This document shows positions 41,004-50,532 of a stretch of DNA of 64,000 nt, piece by piece (the first letter of the stretch is position 1; each line of letters begins with the position of its first letter). A program made the position numbers and the translations under genes. The notes under the pieces were generated by a model that saw nothing but the letters and a program-made list of their open reading frames with translations, made no database searches and was not told where the DNA came from. Origin of the DNA: SZUA-36 sp963774415 (GTDB taxonomy: Bacteria; Pseudomonadota; Gammaproteobacteria; Xanthomonadales; SZUA-36); the NCBI GenBank assembly GCA_963774415.1, contig CAVZEU010000004.1:382181-446180 (forward strand), in the 5' to 3' direction.

Positions 41004-43496
41004 CTAAAATGTCGTTCCAAACGAGAATTGCAGGCTTTCGGTATTGTCTCCCTGTAACTTCTTGATGGGAAACGCATAGTTCATGATGATCGGCCCGATC
41101 GGGGCTTGCCACGTGACCGATATGCCCGCCGATGACCGCAACAGGCTGGTGTCGAAGCTCTTGTAGTCCTTATACACGTTGCCGATGTCGGCAAACAGGG
41201 CGATGCGGGTTCCGCCACCGCTGGCGAACGGCGTCGGAATCGCCAGCTCCAGCCCGCCGCTGACCTTCATGTCACCGCCGATGGCGCGGCAATAGGGGTC
41301 TTTGGGCCCGAGCGTGTTGTCCCTGAAACCGCGGATATCGCTGACGCCGCCGCCGTAGAAGTGTTGGAAAAACGGCAGGCCCCGGTCGATTGCCACCACT
41401 TCCTTGGCCAGGCAGGTGCGGTTGGAACTGACCGGTACCGTCGTGTCGACCGGTACCGCCTTCGAGGAATCGTCGTAATTGTCGTAGGCGTCGCCGTAGC
41501 CGAGGTTGCCGTGATAATTGAATACCAGGCCCTTCCAGACGGGTATGTACTTCGAGTACTTGTAGTACAGCTTGTAGTACCTGCGGTTGCTGCCGGGCAC
41601 GGCGAGTTCGAGGCTCAGGCGCTGCAGCGAGCCCCGGGTCGGGTTGAGGAAGTGGTTACGCGTGTCGCGCGCCCACGAGGCCGTGAAATCGATACTGAAG
41701 AATTTGCGTTCGTTGCCGTCGAGTACGCCGTCGCCGTTGTGGTCGAGCGAAGCCGACAGCGGGTCGAATTGGGTCGGTACGAAATACTGTTCCGGGCAGA
41801 TGCCATTTTCGTTGATGTCGTTACAGAGAAGATTGTCGGGGTTGTCAGGGTCCGTATAATTCACTTCCCTGACAAAACTGCCGATATTGAGGTCCGTGCT
41901 GCGGATACCGATTCCGGCTCTCAGGTAGTCGACCTCGGTCACCGGTATGCCGAAGCTGATACCGCCGGCGGCTTCTGTGCTGGTGAATGTCGAAATGTTG
42001 GCGCCGGCCTGGTTGAATTCCTGGTAGCGCAGGTAGAAGCCGCGGCTGACGCCGTCCTCGGTCCAGTACGGGTTCTCGTAGCTGACACTGATACTGTCGA
42101 TGATGCTCGAGTGGGATACCCCGAAGCCCACGCGTTTGCCGCTGCCGAGGAAGTTCTCCTGCTGCACGCTCAGCGATGCGATCAGTCCCTGTACCTGGGA
42201 ATAGCCGAGACCCACCGAGAAACTGCCGGCGGCGCGCTCCTTGACCGTGACGACGACGTCGATCTGGTCGTCGGTGCCTGGCACCGCGGGTGTCTCGATG
42301 TTGACCGATTCAAAGTAGCTCAGGCGCTGCAGGCGAACCTTGGAACGGTCGATCGCGGCCTGCGAGAACCAGGCGCCCTCGAACTGGCGCATTTCCCGCC
42401 GCAGAACTTCGTCCTTGGTGCCGCTGTTGCCGACGAAAGTGATCTGCCTGACGTAAACACGCTTGCCCGGGTCGACGAAGTAGTTGATCGTGACCAGCCG
42501 GTTTTCACGGTCGATCTGCGGGATCGGGTTGACGTTGGCGAAGGCATAGCCGATGTTGGCCAGCAGCGCCGTGATGTTGTCGACGCTCTGTTCCATCTTC
42601 TTGCGGGAAAAGATGTCCTTTTCCCTGGTGATGATCAGACGCCGGATCGTTTCTTCCGGCACCACCATATCGCCGGTCACCTGGATGCGGTCGATGCTGT
42701 ACTGCTCCCCTTCGACGATATTGGCCGTGATGTAGATATTCTTTTTGTCGGGACTGATCGAGACCTGCGTGGATTCGACATTGGCATCGATATAACCCCG
42801 GTCCTGGTAGTAGGAGCGAATTTTCTCCAGGTCGCCCGACAGCTTTTCCCGCGAATATTGATCGGCTTTCGACCAGAACTTCCAGACCGGCGGTATCTTC
42901 GACTCGAAATCGTCTTCGATGTCCTTGTCGCTGAAAAGGGTATTGCCGACGATGTTGATATGCTTGATCTTGGCCGTTTTGCCTTCGTTGATCTTGATGG
43001 CGACGCGCACCCGGTTGCGGGTCAGGTGCGTGACGGTGGTATCCACCTTGACCGAATAACGCCCCTGGCTGTAGTACTGGTGGACCAGTTCCTGCTTGAT
43101 CCGGTCGAGCGACTGCGGCTGGAACACTTCGCCTTCGGCCAGGCCGATCTGCGCCAGCACCGGGTACATGTCCTCGTCCTTGATGGCCTTGTTGCCCGAC
43201 AGCGTAATGCGGGCGATAGCCGGTCGTTCCTGCACCTTGATCACGAGGATGTTGCCGTCCCGCTCGAAATCGATGTCGCTGAAAAAACCGGTCCGGTACA
43301 GGGCGCGAATGGCCTGGCGGGCGGTGGCCGCGGTCAACCTGTCACCGGTGTCGACGGTCAGGTAGTTGAAAATGGTCCCTTCAGAGATCCGCTGCAGACC
43401 TTCCACGCGGATGTCGGATATGACAAACGGTTCGAGGGCAAAAGCCGACTTGGCGATGAGCAGGCCGCAGAGCAGGATGAATACTGTTTTTTTCAT
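41004..43496 (-). CDS. bamA: outer-membrane protein assembly factor BamA
   Basis: An 830-residue outer-membrane protein. It has a signal peptide (KKTVFILLCGLLIAKSAFA), five POTRA repeats to about residue 420 (first: EPFVISDIRVEGLQRISEGT) and a 16-strand barrel. The barrel carries the conserved SDIRGFRDNTLGP loop and ends in ESLQFSFGTTF with the C-terminal Phe of outer-membrane barrels. It inserts barrel proteins into the outer membrane with Bam lipoproteins. An insertion-like extracellular loop (NPDNLLCNDINENGICPEQY) contains two Cys. It is 40 bp downstream of rseP and upstream of skp. Confidence 0.97.
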   Translation of the reverse strand: MKKTVFILLCGLLIAKSAFALEPFVISDIRVEGLQRISEGTIFNYLTVDTGDRLTAATARQAIRALYRTGFFSDIDFERDGNILVIKVQERPAIARITLSGNKAIKDEDMYPVLAQIGLAEGEVFQPQSLDRIKQELVHQYYSQGRYSVKVDTTVTHLTRNRVRVAIKINEGKTAKIKHINIVGNTLFSDKDIEDDFESKIPPVWKFWSKADQYSREKLSGDLEKIRSYYQDRGYIDANVESTQVSISPDKKNIYITANIVEGEQYSIDRIQVTGDMVVPEETIRRLIITREKDIFSRKKMEQSVDNITALLANIGYAFANVNPIPQIDRENRLVTINYFVDPGKRVYVRQITFVGNSGTKDEVLRREMRQFEGAWFSQAAIDRSKVRLQRLSYFESVNIETPAVPGTDDQIDVVVTVKERAAGSFSVGLGYSQVQGLIASLSVQQENFLGSGKRVGFGVSHSSIIDSISVSYENPYWTEDGVSRGFYLRYQEFNQAGANISTFTSTEAAGGISFGIPVTEVDYLRAGIGIRSTDLNIGSFVREVNYTDPDNPDNLLCNDINENGICPEQYFVPTQFDPLSASLDHNGDGVLDGNERKFFSIDFTASWARDTRNHFLNPTRGSLQRLSLELAVPGSNRRYYKLYYKYSKYIPVWKGLVFNYHGNLGYGDAYDNYDDSSKAVPVDTTVPVSSNRTCLAKEVVAIDRGLPFFQHFYGGGVSDIRGFRDNTLGPKDPYCRAIGGDMKVSGGLELAIPTPFASGGGTRIALFADIGNVYKDYKSFDTSLLRSSAGISVTWQAPIGPIIMNYAFPIKKLQGDNTESLQFSFGTTF

Positions 43497-43535
43497 TGTC
43501 CAAAGAATCCGTAAACGGTGCGGTCGGAGCGAAGT

Positions 43536-44912
43536 CTAGCCGACCAGACGTAAAATATCGTTAAAAAATGCGATGCCCATCAGGCCGAGCAGTGCCGCCA
43601 GCCCGATATACTGTCCGTTTGCCTGAACCTGCTCAGAAACGGGGCTGCCCTTGAGCAATTCTATCAGGTAAAACAACAGGTGACCGCCGTCGAGAATCGG
43701 TATCGGCAGCAAGTTGAGTATGCCCAGGCTGAGGCTGATGGCCGCCAGAAAATAGAGGAAGCTGGAGAGGCCGGCATGGGCGGAGTTGTTGGCGAATTGG
43801 GCGATGCTGATCGGGCCTGAGAGATTCCTCACCGAAGCGCTGCCGGTCAACATGCGGCCGATGAGGCCCAGGGTCGAGCGCGTCAGCCGCCACATCTCCG
43901 AAGATGCGGCTTCGATGCTCTCGAGTGGGTTGTATTGGTGCATGAAATACGCCCGCTTGAGGGCTGCCTCCTGTTCCGCGCTGGGCGGTTGGTTGACGAT
44001 GCCCACGATCAGGCGGCTGGATAACAGGCCGGAGCGCTGTTTTTCGGGTTTGACGCCGAGTTCGAGTTTGGCGCCGTCACGTTCCACCGTCATGGTCAGG
44101 AGTTGCCCGGCCTGGCCGTGTTTCTGCACCAGCGCGCCGATCCAGGCCCAGTCCGGCACCGGTTCGCCCGCGATCGACGTGATCCTGTCACCCGGGCGGA
44201 TGCCCGCCCGCGCAGCCGGGCTGTCCGGGCTGACCTCGCCGACGACCGGCGGGATTTCCAGGGACCATGGCGTGATGCCGATGTCCTTGAGCGTCTGCTC
44301 TTCGCGAAAATCATCACCCAGCCGGTCAAGCGCCAGCGTCACGCTGTGCTTGCTGCCGTCCCTGGCCTCGACCTCGAGTGTCACGTTCTCCCGGTCGATC
44401 GCATGAGGCACCAGGTTCAGCAGCGTGTGCTGCCAGGTGTCGGTGGGTGCTCCCGCGACCGACAGGATGCGGTCACCGGGGTGCAGGCCCGCGTTGGCCG
44501 CGATGCCGGTGACCGCGCCGACGATGGGCCTGGTTTCGGGAATGCCGACGATGAACATGACCCAGAACGCCAGCAGCGTAAATAACAGGTTGAAGGCGGG
44601 CCCGGCGACCACGATGGCGATACGGGCCAGCACGGGTTTGCGGTTGAACGCCTGGTCCACCTCGTCCGCCCGGACCTCGGTTTCGCGTTCGTCCAGCATC
44701 TTGACATAGCCGCCCAGCGGGATCGCAGCGACAGCATACACGGTGCCGTCCCGGCCTGTTCTCGACCAAATCGCCTTGCCGAAGCCGACGGAAAACTTGA
44801 TGACGCGCACGCCCATGCGTTTCGCCACCCAGAAGTGGCCGAATTCGTGAAATGTGATCAGCAGGCCCAGTGCGACCAGTAACCACCAGATTGAACCAAG
44901 GAATTCAGACAT
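43536..44912 (-). CDS. rseP: site-2 intramembrane protease RseP
   Basis: A 458-residue inner-membrane zinc protease. The HExxH is H22-E23-H26 in TFHEFGHFWVAKRMG; two PDZ domains follow (GLHPGDRILSVAG and AGIRPGDRITSIAG); and the C-terminal NLLPIPILDGGHLLFYLIE gives the third metal ligand. It cuts RseA in the sigma-E envelope stress pathway and clears signal peptides. The ATG lies only seven bases from the left end of a MITE-like element, so its leader and ribosome site come from the element; no good Shine-Dalgarno is visible (GGGCTAG). Confidence 0.97.
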   Translation of the reverse strand: MSEFLGSIWWLLVALGLLITFHEFGHFWVAKRMGVRVIKFSVGFGKAIWSRTGRDGTVYAVAAIPLGGYVKMLDERETEVRADEVDQAFNRKPVLARIAIVVAGPAFNLLFTLLAFWVMFIVGIPETRPIVGAVTGIAANAGLHPGDRILSVAGAPTDTWQHTLLNLVPHAIDRENVTLEVEARDGSKHSVTLALDRLGDDFREEQTLKDIGITPWSLEIPPVVGEVSPDSPAARAGIRPGDRITSIAGEPVPDWAWIGALVQKHGQAGQLLTMTVERDGAKLELGVKPEKQRSGLLSSRLIVGIVNQPPSAEQEAALKRAYFMHQYNPLESIEAASSEMWRLTRSTLGLIGRMLTGSASVRNLSGPISIAQFANNSAHAGLSSFLYFLAAISLSLGILNLLPIPILDGGHLLFYLIELLKGSPVSEQVQANGQYIGLAALLGLMGIAFFNDILRLVG

Positions 44913-44918
44913 ATTGAA

Positions 44919-45181
44919 CTAGCCCGGATATTGCGCCAGCATCCCGGATGCTGCTGCAGAACAGGTGCGGCTGAGCGCCGGGCTGGACTGAGAGCCATAG
45001 CCAAAGCTATGGCTGGAGGGAAGCCCAAGTCCAGGTGTGCCTGGACAAGGCAGGGCCGGGATAGATCGCTGGCCGGTTACAAAGTGTACCCTGGAATAAA
45101 TTTGATAAATCGTCATTTTACTTTGTAAGTTCATCAGTTTATGGTGAGGCCAGTGGTCGGCTGGTGCAATATCCGGGCTAG
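44919..45181 (-). mobile_element. MITE-like element (copy 1) between dxr and rseP
   Basis: A 263-bp non-coding element bounded by 22-bp inverted ends that start CTAGCCCGGATATTGC and differ at one position. Internally it has several hairpins: AGCCATAGC/GCTATGGCT with a four-base loop, GTCCAGG/CCTGGAC, CAGCATCC/GGATGCTG, and TTACAAAGT/ACTTTGTAA. In reverse orientation it matches the outer arms of the element at 62563-63092. The dxr stop codon TAG is part of the terminal CTAG. CTAG at both ends may be a 4-bp target duplication, as used by some IS5-family transposases. No transposase is present. Confidence 0.85.
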
Positions 45182-46392
45182 GCTTCCCGCGCTTCCATGG
45201 ACCGGATCAGCCCGTCTGTCACGCTGCGCGCTTCACGGTCAAATTCCAGGACTTCATCGAGCGAGGATATTTTACGGGTTTTGCAGGCATCGAGGGCGGC
45301 GGCAACGACGGCAGGAATCTTAAGGAAGCCGATGCGTTCCTGCAAGAAGGCAGCCACGGCCGTTTCGTTGGCGGCGCTGAACGTGACCACGGCATTGCCG
45401 CCGGCCTGCAATGCCTCGTAGGCCAGGCCCAGTCCCGGAAAGCGCTCGAAATCGGGCGCGAAAAATTCGAGTTTGTGCATGGCGGCAAGATCGAGAGGCT
45501 CGACACCGGCTTCAATACGCTGCGGCCACGCCAGCGCCTGGGCGATGGGCGTGCGCATGTCCGGCATGCCTAACTGGGCCAGCACCGAACCGTCGCGATA
45601 GGCGACCAGCGAATGCACGATGCTCTGGGGATGGATGACGACGTCGATTTGCGCGGGGCGGGCGTCGAACAGCCAGCGAGCCTCGATGACCTCCAGTCCC
45701 TTGTTCATCAGGGTGGCGGAATCCACGGAAATCTTTTGCCCCATGTCCCAGTTGGGGTGGTTGCAAGCCTGCGCCGGCGTGACGGTCTCCAGTTCCTGCT
45801 TCGTGCTCGTCAGGAACGGTCCGCCGGAAGCGGTCAGGATCAGTTTCTCCACACCGACACTTTCCAGCCCGTCGCCGTAGTTCGCGGGCAGCACCTGGAA
45901 CAGCGCGTTGTGCTCCGAGTCCACCGGTATGATCACCGACCCGCTGGCCGCGGCGGCTTGCCGGAACAGTTCACCGGCGATCACCATTGATTCCTTGTTG
46001 GCCAGCAACAGGCGCTTGCCGCTGGCGGCCGCGTGCAGCGTCGGTTCGAGCCCGGCTGCACCGACGATGGCGGCCATGACGATGTCCGTTGCTTCCAGCG
46101 CGACCACCTCGGACAGGGAGGAGCGGCCCGCCAGCACCCGTGTCCCGCAACCCAGGCGATCCAGCGCCGTCTGCAGGTCGCCCGCCCGGGCCTTGTCGCT
46201 GATGACGGCATAGCGTGCCTTGTGTTGATGGCACTGCCTGGCGAGCAGGTCCGTATTGCCGTGAGCGCTCAGCGCGATCACCTCGAAGTTTTCCGGATGA
46301 CGGGCCAGCACCGCCAGCGTGTTGCGCCCGATGGACCCGGTCGAGCCGAGAATCGTCACGCCCTGGCGGCCGCTGTGGGTCACGCCGCCCAT
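45178..46392 (-). CDS. dxr: 1-deoxy-D-xylulose 5-phosphate reductoisomerase
   Basis: A 404-residue enzyme of the MEP isoprenoid pathway that converts DXP to MEP using NADPH. The nucleotide loop VTILGSTGSIGRNTL is at residues 12-26; LLANKESMV, PVDSEHNALFQ, LTASGGPF and the metal region GQKISVDSATLMNKGLE follow. It starts directly after the cdsA stop. Its own stop TAG coincides with the CTAG terminus of the adjacent MITE-like element, so the original C-terminus may have been altered by the insertion; the ending RSMEAREA is short and plausible. Confidence 0.97.
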   Translation of the reverse strand: MGGVTHSGRQGVTILGSTGSIGRNTLAVLARHPENFEVIALSAHGNTDLLARQCHQHKARYAVISDKARAGDLQTALDRLGCGTRVLAGRSSLSEVVALEATDIVMAAIVGAAGLEPTLHAAASGKRLLLANKESMVIAGELFRQAAAASGSVIIPVDSEHNALFQVLPANYGDGLESVGVEKLILTASGGPFLTSTKQELETVTPAQACNHPNWDMGQKISVDSATLMNKGLEVIEARWLFDARPAQIDVVIHPQSIVHSLVAYRDGSVLAQLGMPDMRTPIAQALAWPQRIEAGVEPLDLAAMHKLEFFAPDFERFPGLGLAYEALQAGGNAVVTFSAANETAVAAFLQERIGFLKIPAVVAAALDACKTRKISSLDEVLEFDREARSVTDGLIRSMEAREA

Positions 46393-47214
46393 TCAGGACA
46401 CCACCGTTTTCAGACCCAGCGCAAAAAACGGCGCTGCCGAAAGCAGGCTGTCAAGACGGTCGAGAATGCCGCCGTGTCCCGGCAGCAGGCGGCTCGAGTC
46501 CTTGCAGCCGCTGCTGCGCTTGTGCATCGAAATCAGCAAATCACCGCCGACCGAGGCCACGGCGGTCAGGACCGCCAGCGCTGCGAGCAGCAGCGGGTCG
46601 CGGGCCGGTACGGGCAGCCACGTGCCGGCCGCGGTACCGACGAGAACCGCGGCAACCAGGCCGCCGACGAGGCCCGCCACCGTTTTGCCCGGGCTGATCA
46701 GCGGGGCCAGTTTCCTCTTGCCCCAGGCCTTGCCCGTGAAATAGGCGCCGGTATCGGCGGCCCAAACGATCAGGAAAAGCAGCAGGATCAGCCAGGATCC
46801 GCCAGGCTGCAGATGCAGCCAGCCGAGCGCATACCAGCCGGTGCTGACGGAGGCCAGCGCGGTCAAAAAGCTGTCGATCCTGTAGCGGCGGTCGACAGCG
46901 GCGCCCGCCTCGTATGACAAGAGGCGTAAAAACATCAACAGCCAGAGGGCGCAACTCACGGCCAACAAAAGGCCGGACAGGTCCTCCCACGCGCGCCCGC
47001 TCAACATCAGCCCGCCAAAGATGAGCACCTGGATAAGGAGCAGCCAATAACCCGCCTTGATGTCCTCGAGGCCGGCGAGGCGGCGGTACTCCATCGTACC
47101 CAGCAGCAATATCAGGCCGACCACGGCCAGGAAGCCCTTCGGCGGCAGCGCGAAAATGACAAGCAGTGCCAGCGGCACCAGGACCAGTGCCGTCAGAATT
47201 CTCGACTTAAGCAC
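46393..47214 (-). CDS. cdsA: phosphatidate cytidylyltransferase
   Basis: About 273 residues with seven to eight membrane helices and the CDS signature near the C-terminus (SMHKRSSGCKDSSRLLPGHGG followed by ILDRLDS). It makes CDP-diacylglycerol from phosphatidate and CTP. GTG 47214 overlaps the uppS stop by eight bases and gives MLKSRILTALVLVPLAL at the N-terminus, the usual family start; a longer frame to 47346 lies inside uppS. The stop directly precedes dxr. Confidence 0.95.
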   Translation of the reverse strand: MLKSRILTALVLVPLALLVIFALPPKGFLAVVGLILLLGTMEYRRLAGLEDIKAGYWLLLIQVLIFGGLMLSGRAWEDLSGLLLAVSCALWLLMFLRLLSYEAGAAVDRRYRIDSFLTALASVSTGWYALGWLHLQPGGSWLILLLFLIVWAADTGAYFTGKAWGKRKLAPLISPGKTVAGLVGGLVAAVLVGTAAGTWLPVPARDPLLLAALAVLTAVASVGGDLLISMHKRSSGCKDSSRLLPGHGGILDRLDSLLSAAPFFALGLKTVVS

Positions 47215-47944
47215 TGGAGCCGGCCCTGACCTGCTCGCTGGTGTGTCCAAAGCGTCTTTCGCGCGACTGGAAAGCATCGATGGCCTGATCCAGGGCGGCG
47301 GCGTCGAAATCGGGCCACAACACCGGCGTGAACCAGAATTCGGCATAGGCGCTCTGCCACAGCAGGAAATTGCTGATACGCATCTCGCCGCCGGTCCTGA
47401 TGAAGAGGTCCGGGTCCGGGGAGTCCGCCGCCAGGTAGCGAGCGAAGCAGGCTTCGTCGATATCTTCTGCCCTCAGTTCGTTGGCCGCCACCGCTTGGCT
47501 CAGACGTCTTGCCGCCTGGGTAATGTCCCAGCGGCCGCCGTAATTGACCGCCACGTTCAAAACCATGCGCCGGTTGTTCCTGGTGAGGGCTTCGGCCTCG
47601 GCCATTTTCTCGCGAAGCGTGCTCCTGAACGGCGTTTTGTCACCGACGAACCTGAGGCGGATCTCATTTTCGTGAAGTTCCGCGACCTCCTTGTCCAGGG
47701 CGCGCAGGAACAGATCCATCAGCCGTGCCACCTCGTTGGCGGGACGCTTCCAGTTTTCGCTCGAGAAGGCAAAAACCGAGAGCGTCCCAACGCCACGGCG
47801 CACGCAGTTTTCGATGGTGGCGCGCAATGCCTTCAAACCCGCCTGGTGACCATGGCTGCGCGGCCGGTTTCTTTTTTTCGCCCAACGGCCGTTACCGTCC
47901 ATGACAATGGCGATGTGCGCGGGAATGGCGGGCACTGCACTCAT
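47207..47944 (-). CDS. uppS: undecaprenyl diphosphate synthase
   Basis: A 245-residue cis-prenyltransferase that makes the C55 carrier for peptidoglycan and O-antigen. It begins HIAIVMDGNGRWAKKR (catalytic D16), and shows TLSVFAFSSENWKRP, NVAVNYGGRWDI, DLFIRTGGEMRISNFLLWQ and AYAEFWF. Spacing is 13 bp after frr, and its 3' end overlaps cdsA. The carrier would serve the glycan pathways at both ends of the window. Confidence 0.97.
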   Translation of the reverse strand: MSAVPAIPAHIAIVMDGNGRWAKKRNRPRSHGHQAGLKALRATIENCVRRGVGTLSVFAFSSENWKRPANEVARLMDLFLRALDKEVAELHENEIRLRFVGDKTPFRSTLREKMAEAEALTRNNRRMVLNVAVNYGGRWDITQAARRLSQAVAANELRAEDIDEACFARYLAADSPDPDLFIRTGGEMRISNFLLWQSAYAEFWFTPVLWPDFDAAALDQAIDAFQSRERRFGHTSEQVRAGSSA

Positions 47945-47957
47945 CAGTGGATTTTGC

Positions 47958-48515
47958 TCAAAACTCCAGTAGTTCCTGTTCTTTTACGGCCACGATTTCT
48001 TCCACTTTCTCCACGCACTTGTCCGTGAGTTCCTGGACCTCCTGTTCGGCGCGCCGATCGTCGTCTTCCGAGATATCCTTGTTCTTGAGGAGTTCCTTGA
48101 TCTGGTGGTTGGCGTCCCTGCGAATGTTGCGGATGGCGATCTTGGCGTTTTCCCCTTCCTGGTGGACAATCTTGCCCAGAGCCACGCGCCGTTCCTCCGT
48201 CAGGGCCGGCAGCGGGATGCGAATGATGTTGCCGGCGGTCACGGGGTTGAGCCCGAGGTCAGAGGCCATGATGGCTTTTTCGAGTTTCTGCACCATGTTC
48301 CTGTCCCAGGCGGTGACGGCCAGGGTGCGGGCGTCCTCGATGCTGACGCTCGCCGCCTGGCTGATGGGGACTTCGCTGCCGTAATAATCGACGTGGACGT
48401 GCTCGAGCAAACTGGGGTGGGCACGGCCCGTGCGGATTTTTGCCAGTTCGCTTCTCAATGCTTCCAGGCTCTTGTGCATTCGGATTTGCGCGTCTTTCCT
48501 GATTTCTTTGATCAT
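47958..48515 (-). CDS. frr: ribosome recycling factor
   Basis: A 185-residue protein of the exact family length. It has IKEIRKDAQIRMHKSLEAL, IRTGRAHPSLLEHV, YYGSEVPISQAASVS and TEERRVALGKIVHQEGENAKIAIRNIRRD. It releases ribosomes after termination together with EF-G. ATG 48515 is chosen because AAGGAG lies six bases upstream; an ATG two codons earlier overlaps that spacing. About 195 bp separate it from pyrH, more than elsewhere in the block. Confidence 0.97.
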   Translation of the reverse strand: MIKEIRKDAQIRMHKSLEALRSELAKIRTGRAHPSLLEHVHVDYYGSEVPISQAASVSIEDARTLAVTAWDRNMVQKLEKAIMASDLGLNPVTAGNIIRIPLPALTEERRVALGKIVHQEGENAKIAIRNIRRDANHQIKELLKNKDISEDDDRRAEQEVQELTDKCVEKVEEIVAVKEQELLEF

Positions 48516-48710
48516 TGTCATCTCCTTATCTGCCGGCGAGGGCCTGCGCCGGTTTCAACAAGCACTACCTTACATTCACAAACTGCGCCGCGCTAAAGGC
48601 CAGCCCTTGATTTTAGCAGTTATTATGGTTGCTTGTTGCGGTCTCGGGCCTCCGGGGCGGTGACGACGCGCGGCAACCACAACCGCGGTGTGACGGTGTT
48701 TGCGCGGCCG

Positions 48711-49442
48711 TTATTGAATGCTGGTGCCGACGGGCCGGCCCTTTACTATTTGCATCAGGTTACCGGGTCCGAAGACATTGAAAATGCGGATGGGCATACC
48801 CTGGTCACGGCACAAAACGACGGCATTCGCGTCCATGACGGCCAGCTTGCCTTCGATCACCTCGTCGTAGTCCAGTGAATCGAACAGCTTGGCCGCCTGG
48901 TCGATGTTCGGATCGGCGGAATAGACACCATCGACCTTGGTGGCCTTGAGCAGGATGTCTGCACCGACTTCTATGGCCCGCAGCGCGGCAGCCGTGTCGG
49001 TGGTAAAGAACGGGTTGCCGGTCCCCCCCGCGATGATCACCGCACGCCCTTTTTCAAGATGGCGGGTGGCGCGCCGGCGAATGTAATCCTCGCACACGTC
49101 GTGGACCGAAATGGCCGACATGACACGGGCCTCCACGCCTGCTTTTTCCAGTGAGTCCTGCAGGGCGAGCGAATTCATCAGGGTCGCCAGCATGCCCATG
49201 TGATCCCCGGTGACGCGATCGATTCCCGCTTCCGCCAGGCCGGCGCCGCGAAAGATATTGCCGCCACCGATCACGATCGCGATCTGCACGCCGCAACGGA
49301 CGACTTCCCGGACTTCCTCGGCGATGCGGCCGATCATGACCGGGCCGATGCCGTAGTCTTCCTCACCCAGCAGCGCCTCTCCGCTGAGTTTCAACAGGAT
49401 GCGTTTGTAGACGGCTTTGGGCGCGTCATGATCAGAAGCCAT
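48711..49442 (-). CDS. pyrH: UMP kinase
   Basis: A 243-residue amino-acid-kinase-fold enzyme that phosphorylates UMP to UDP. Seen are YKRILLKLSGEALLG, IAIVIGGGNIFRG, DHMGMLATLMNSLALQ, IIAGGTGNPFFTTDTAAALRA, ILLKATKVDGVYSADP and the C-terminal NVFGPGNL region. It lies between tsf and frr, the conserved order. Confidence 0.97.
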   Translation of the reverse strand: MASDHDAPKAVYKRILLKLSGEALLGEEDYGIGPVMIGRIAEEVREVVRCGVQIAIVIGGGNIFRGAGLAEAGIDRVTGDHMGMLATLMNSLALQDSLEKAGVEARVMSAISVHDVCEDYIRRRATRHLEKGRAVIIAGGTGNPFFTTDTAAALRAIEVGADILLKATKVDGVYSADPNIDQAAKLFDSLDYDEVIEGKLAVMDANAVVLCRDQGMPIRIFNVFGPGNLMQIVKGRPVGTSIQ

Positions 49443-49575
49443 CTCAGTAATCCCCGTAGGCCGCGTTGTCGGTCAGTTGCTGCGTTTGCCTGGCGGCATG
49501 CCGTTCATGGTCGCAGTGTCATCAGGCCCTTCATAACCCGCTGGGCTGCCGTTCATTTTTTCGCCCCGGCCGGTT

Positions 49576-50436
49576 TCAGCCGCCTTTTACCTGTTGCATC
49601 ACTTCATCTGCGAAGTTCTCGGCTTTTTTCTCCATGCCTTCACCGACCGCCAGACGGTTGAATCCTTTCACACTGGCGTCATGCTGATCAAGCAGTTTTG
49701 CAACCGTGATGTCGCCATCCTTGACGAAGGGCTGGCCCAGCAGCGTAATCTCACCCAGGTGCTTGCGCAGACGACCGCTGACCATTTTTTCAACGATTGC
49801 AGCAGGCTTTCCGCTGCTCTCGGCCTGCGCCAGGAGGATCTGCTTTTCCTTTTCCAGTACATCGGCGGGAACATCTTCGGCGCTGACGTAGGCCGGGCTC
49901 AGTGCGGCGACGTGCATGGCGATGTCACGTGCCAGTTCAGCGTCGCCGCCGGTGACTTCGACCAACACGCCGATACGGCCGCCGTGCACATAGGCGCCGA
50001 TATTGTCAGCGCTCTGCATGCAGGCGATACGCCGCACCTGGATGTTTTCACCGATCTTGGCCACCAGGGCCTGGCGCTCCGTCTCCAGGCCGGAAGCCAT
50101 CAGCGCGTCGACGTCGTCACTTCCGGCGTCCAGCGCAGCCTGCGCGACTCGTGCGGCGAAGGCCAGGAAATTTTCATCCTTGGCGACAAAGTCGGTTTCG
50201 CAGTTGATTTCCGCCAGCACCGCCTTGTCACCCGTGTCGCTTGCGGCCAGCATGACCGTGCCTTCGGCAGCGATCCTGGAGGCTTTCTTGTCCGCCTGCG
50301 CCAGACCTGTCTTGCGCAGGTGTTCGACCGCGGCTTCCAAATCGCCGTCGCTTTCAACCAGCGCCTTTTTACACTCCATCATGCCAGCGCCGGTGCGCTC
50401 GCGAAGTTCTTTCACCATTGCGGCAGTCACTGCCAT
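49576..50436 (-). CDS. tsf: elongation factor Ts
   Basis: A 286-residue guanine-nucleotide exchange factor for EF-Tu. It has the N-terminal VKELRERTGAGMMECKKALVES and the key exchange segment INCETDFVAKDENFLAFA, then VLEKEKQILLAQAE and the QPFVKDGDITVAKLL region. AAGGA stands before the ATG. It follows rpsB by about 97 bp. Confidence 0.97.
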   Translation of the reverse strand: MAVTAAMVKELRERTGAGMMECKKALVESDGDLEAAVEHLRKTGLAQADKKASRIAAEGTVMLAASDTGDKAVLAEINCETDFVAKDENFLAFAARVAQAALDAGSDDVDALMASGLETERQALVAKIGENIQVRRIACMQSADNIGAYVHGGRIGVLVEVTGGDAELARDIAMHVAALSPAYVSAEDVPADVLEKEKQILLAQAESSGKPAAIVEKMVSGRLRKHLGEITLLGQPFVKDGDITVAKLLDQHDASVKGFNRLAVGEGMEKKAENFADEVMQQVKGG

Positions 50437-50532
50437 TTCGATATTCCTTTCTTTATCCTGTTGATTCGGCCCGGTCAGGGGCCGGTTCCATTTCCCGGCC
50501 CGAGCCAGGGTCCTGGCCGCGTTGGCGGCCCG

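Noticed and set aside
41361..43514. 717-codon plus-strand frame opposite bamA
   Set aside because: High GC suppresses stop codons on the opposite strand; bamA on the minus strand has full family conservation.
44919..45134. 71-codon frame inside the element at 44919, starting MNLQSKMTIYQIYS, partly shared with the 62563 copy
   Set aside because: The shared part reflects shared DNA; the frame diverges at the nested module, has no ribosome site and ends only at the terminal CTAG, so coding is not supported.
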